Origin: Lycocorax pyrrhopterus obiensis | Lineage: Eukaryota; Chordata; Aves; Passeriformes; Paradisaeidae | Length of the DNA: 64,000 nucleotides | NCBI GenBank assembly: GCA_014706295.1 | Contig: JACSVZ010000004.1 | Location: 93,197,548-93,261,547 of the forward strand | Direction of reading: 5' to 3' | In this document: positions 63,176 to 64,000 of the stretch, in pieces | Layout: each line of letters opens with the position of its first letter | Position numbering within the stretch: the first letter of the stretch is position 1 | Program-made: the position numbers and the translations under genes | Notes under the pieces: model-generated | Databases searched by the model: none | The model's input: the letters and a program-made list of their open reading frames with translations, nothing else | Told to the model about the DNA's origin: nothing

Positions 63176-63760
63176 TGTCATGGTTTAACCCCAGCTGTTG
63201 GCTCAGCCCCACACAGCTGCTCGCTCCCCACCCAGGAGGACGGGGGAGAGACTCAGAAAGGTAAAAGTGAGAAAAAGCATGAGTTGAGATAAAGAGAGTT
63301 CAGTAGGTAAAGAAAAGCTGTGCATGAAAGCAAAGAAAAGCGAGAAATTAATTCATAACTTCCCATGGGCTGGCAGGTGTTCAGCCTAGAAAGCAGGGCC
63401 CCATCCCACATAACACTGACTTGGGAAGACAAATTCCATCACTCTGAGTGTCCTCCCCTTTCTTCTCCTTCCCCCAGCTCTATATGCTGAACATGGCACT
63501 GTATGGTATGGGATATTTCTTGGGTCAGTTGGGATCATCTGTCTCAGCTGTGTCCCCTCCCAACCCCCTGTGCACCCCCAGCCCCCTCTCTGGTGGGGCG
63601 GGGTGAGAAGCAGAGAAGCTCCAGAGTCTGTGTAGGTGCTGCTTGTCAGTAACAAAATCATCCCTGAATTATCAACTCTGTTATAGTCACAAACCAAAAA
63701 CACAGCCACATACCAGGTACTATGAAGAAAACTAACTCTGCCCAAGTCAAAACCAGCACA
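63176..63760 (-). mobile_element. Full-length solo LTR of a common avian ERV family
   Basis: The plus strand runs from tgtcatggtttaaccccagc to tcaaaaccagcaca. Read on the minus strand it starts TGTGCTGGTTTTGAC and ends GGGTTAAACCATGACA, an LTR I know from many bird genomes. It is about 585 bp with TG...CA ends. A TATA-like box (ATATAGAGC, near 63477-63486) is slightly altered from the family's TATAAAGC, and the usual ATTAAA signal near 63300 is changed. The flanks are ggtgg before and ggtga after, a 5-bp target-site duplication with one mismatch. There is no internal retroviral sequence, so it formed by LTR-LTR recombination (established route for solo LTRs). Confidence 0.88.
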
Positions 63761-64000
63761 GGTGAGTAAGACTGGTGTTCAGTAGATCCTTTAACCTGGT
63801 GCTACCTGGGAAAGAAAGCAGGCCTGCACTGCTTTTACTCACATGCTGTACTCCCAGTCCTGCACAGATTTGTCTCTTATGCTGATATCAACATTTGTAC
63901 AAATATATGGTAAGTTGTTCAGGGAGCTGATCTGGCTGAAAACCAGCCATTTTCACACAAGTTTAGTTTTAGCTCAGATCCACTCACCACATGGTGCATC
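63761..64000. other. Window end, nothing recognised
   Basis: The last 240 bases after the LTR show no element or open frame of note. Confidence 0.4.

Noticed and set aside
1..64000. CRISPR array or prokaryotic operon
   Set aside because: No regularly spaced conserved repeats with unique spacers; the sequence is vertebrate by its CR1 and LTR content.

Overview
The window looks like bird nuclear DNA, AT-rich and essentially non-coding. The evidence is the repeat set. There are many CR1 LINE copies, several with the typical avian CR1 3' end. There are solo long terminal repeats (LTRs), three of which match families I know from many bird genomes. There are also thin remains of amniote-age L2/MIR-type elements. 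I cannot name the species; a neoavian bird is likely. I find no convincing protein-coding gene, rRNA gene, functional tRNA gene or CRISPR array. Every longer open frame lacks a recognisable domain or is explained by a repeat, so this is a gene desert or the inside of a very large intron.

Layout. 1-10 kb: unique AT-rich sequence with A-rich tracts and one clean small hairpin. 10-15.5 kb: a MIR/L2-like tail, a 3'-truncated CR1 (10155-10475), a CR1 3' end (13056-13210), then a minus-strand CR1 reverse-transcriptase relic (14266-15470). That relic's 3' end runs straight into a 220-bp pentanucleotide array. 16-21.5 kb: an imperfect palindrome, a tRNA-like SINE relic, an intact-ended LTR (18602-18966), an L2/MIR 3' tail and a second, truncated LTR (19836-20385). 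21-27.7 kb: three small CR1 pieces and a GC-rich LTR-like block. 30-35.3 kb: an exon-like segment, an L2 reverse-transcriptase fossil (31375-31900), an unexplained minus-strand open frame with a membrane-like segment, a compact LTR (34606-34884) and a CR1 3' end. 39.4-43.7 kb: an old CR1 that keeps its RT motif and 3' end, then an LTR (42403-43030) and another CR1 3' end. 43.7-64 kb: mostly unique, with a 3-copy 53-bp tandem repeat, a possible poly(A)-tailed retrocopy, another MIR-like and tRNA-like pair at 61.6-62.1 kb, and a full-length solo LTR (63176-63760).

Nothing here forms a gene system. The main pattern is orientation: all five confident LTRs, and the sixth candidate, read on the minus strand, whereas CR1 copies lie both ways. 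LTRs kept inside introns tend to lie antisense to the host gene, so the window may be intronic to a plus-strand gene. This is inference only. Family assignments rest on recognition by eye, not on a database search.
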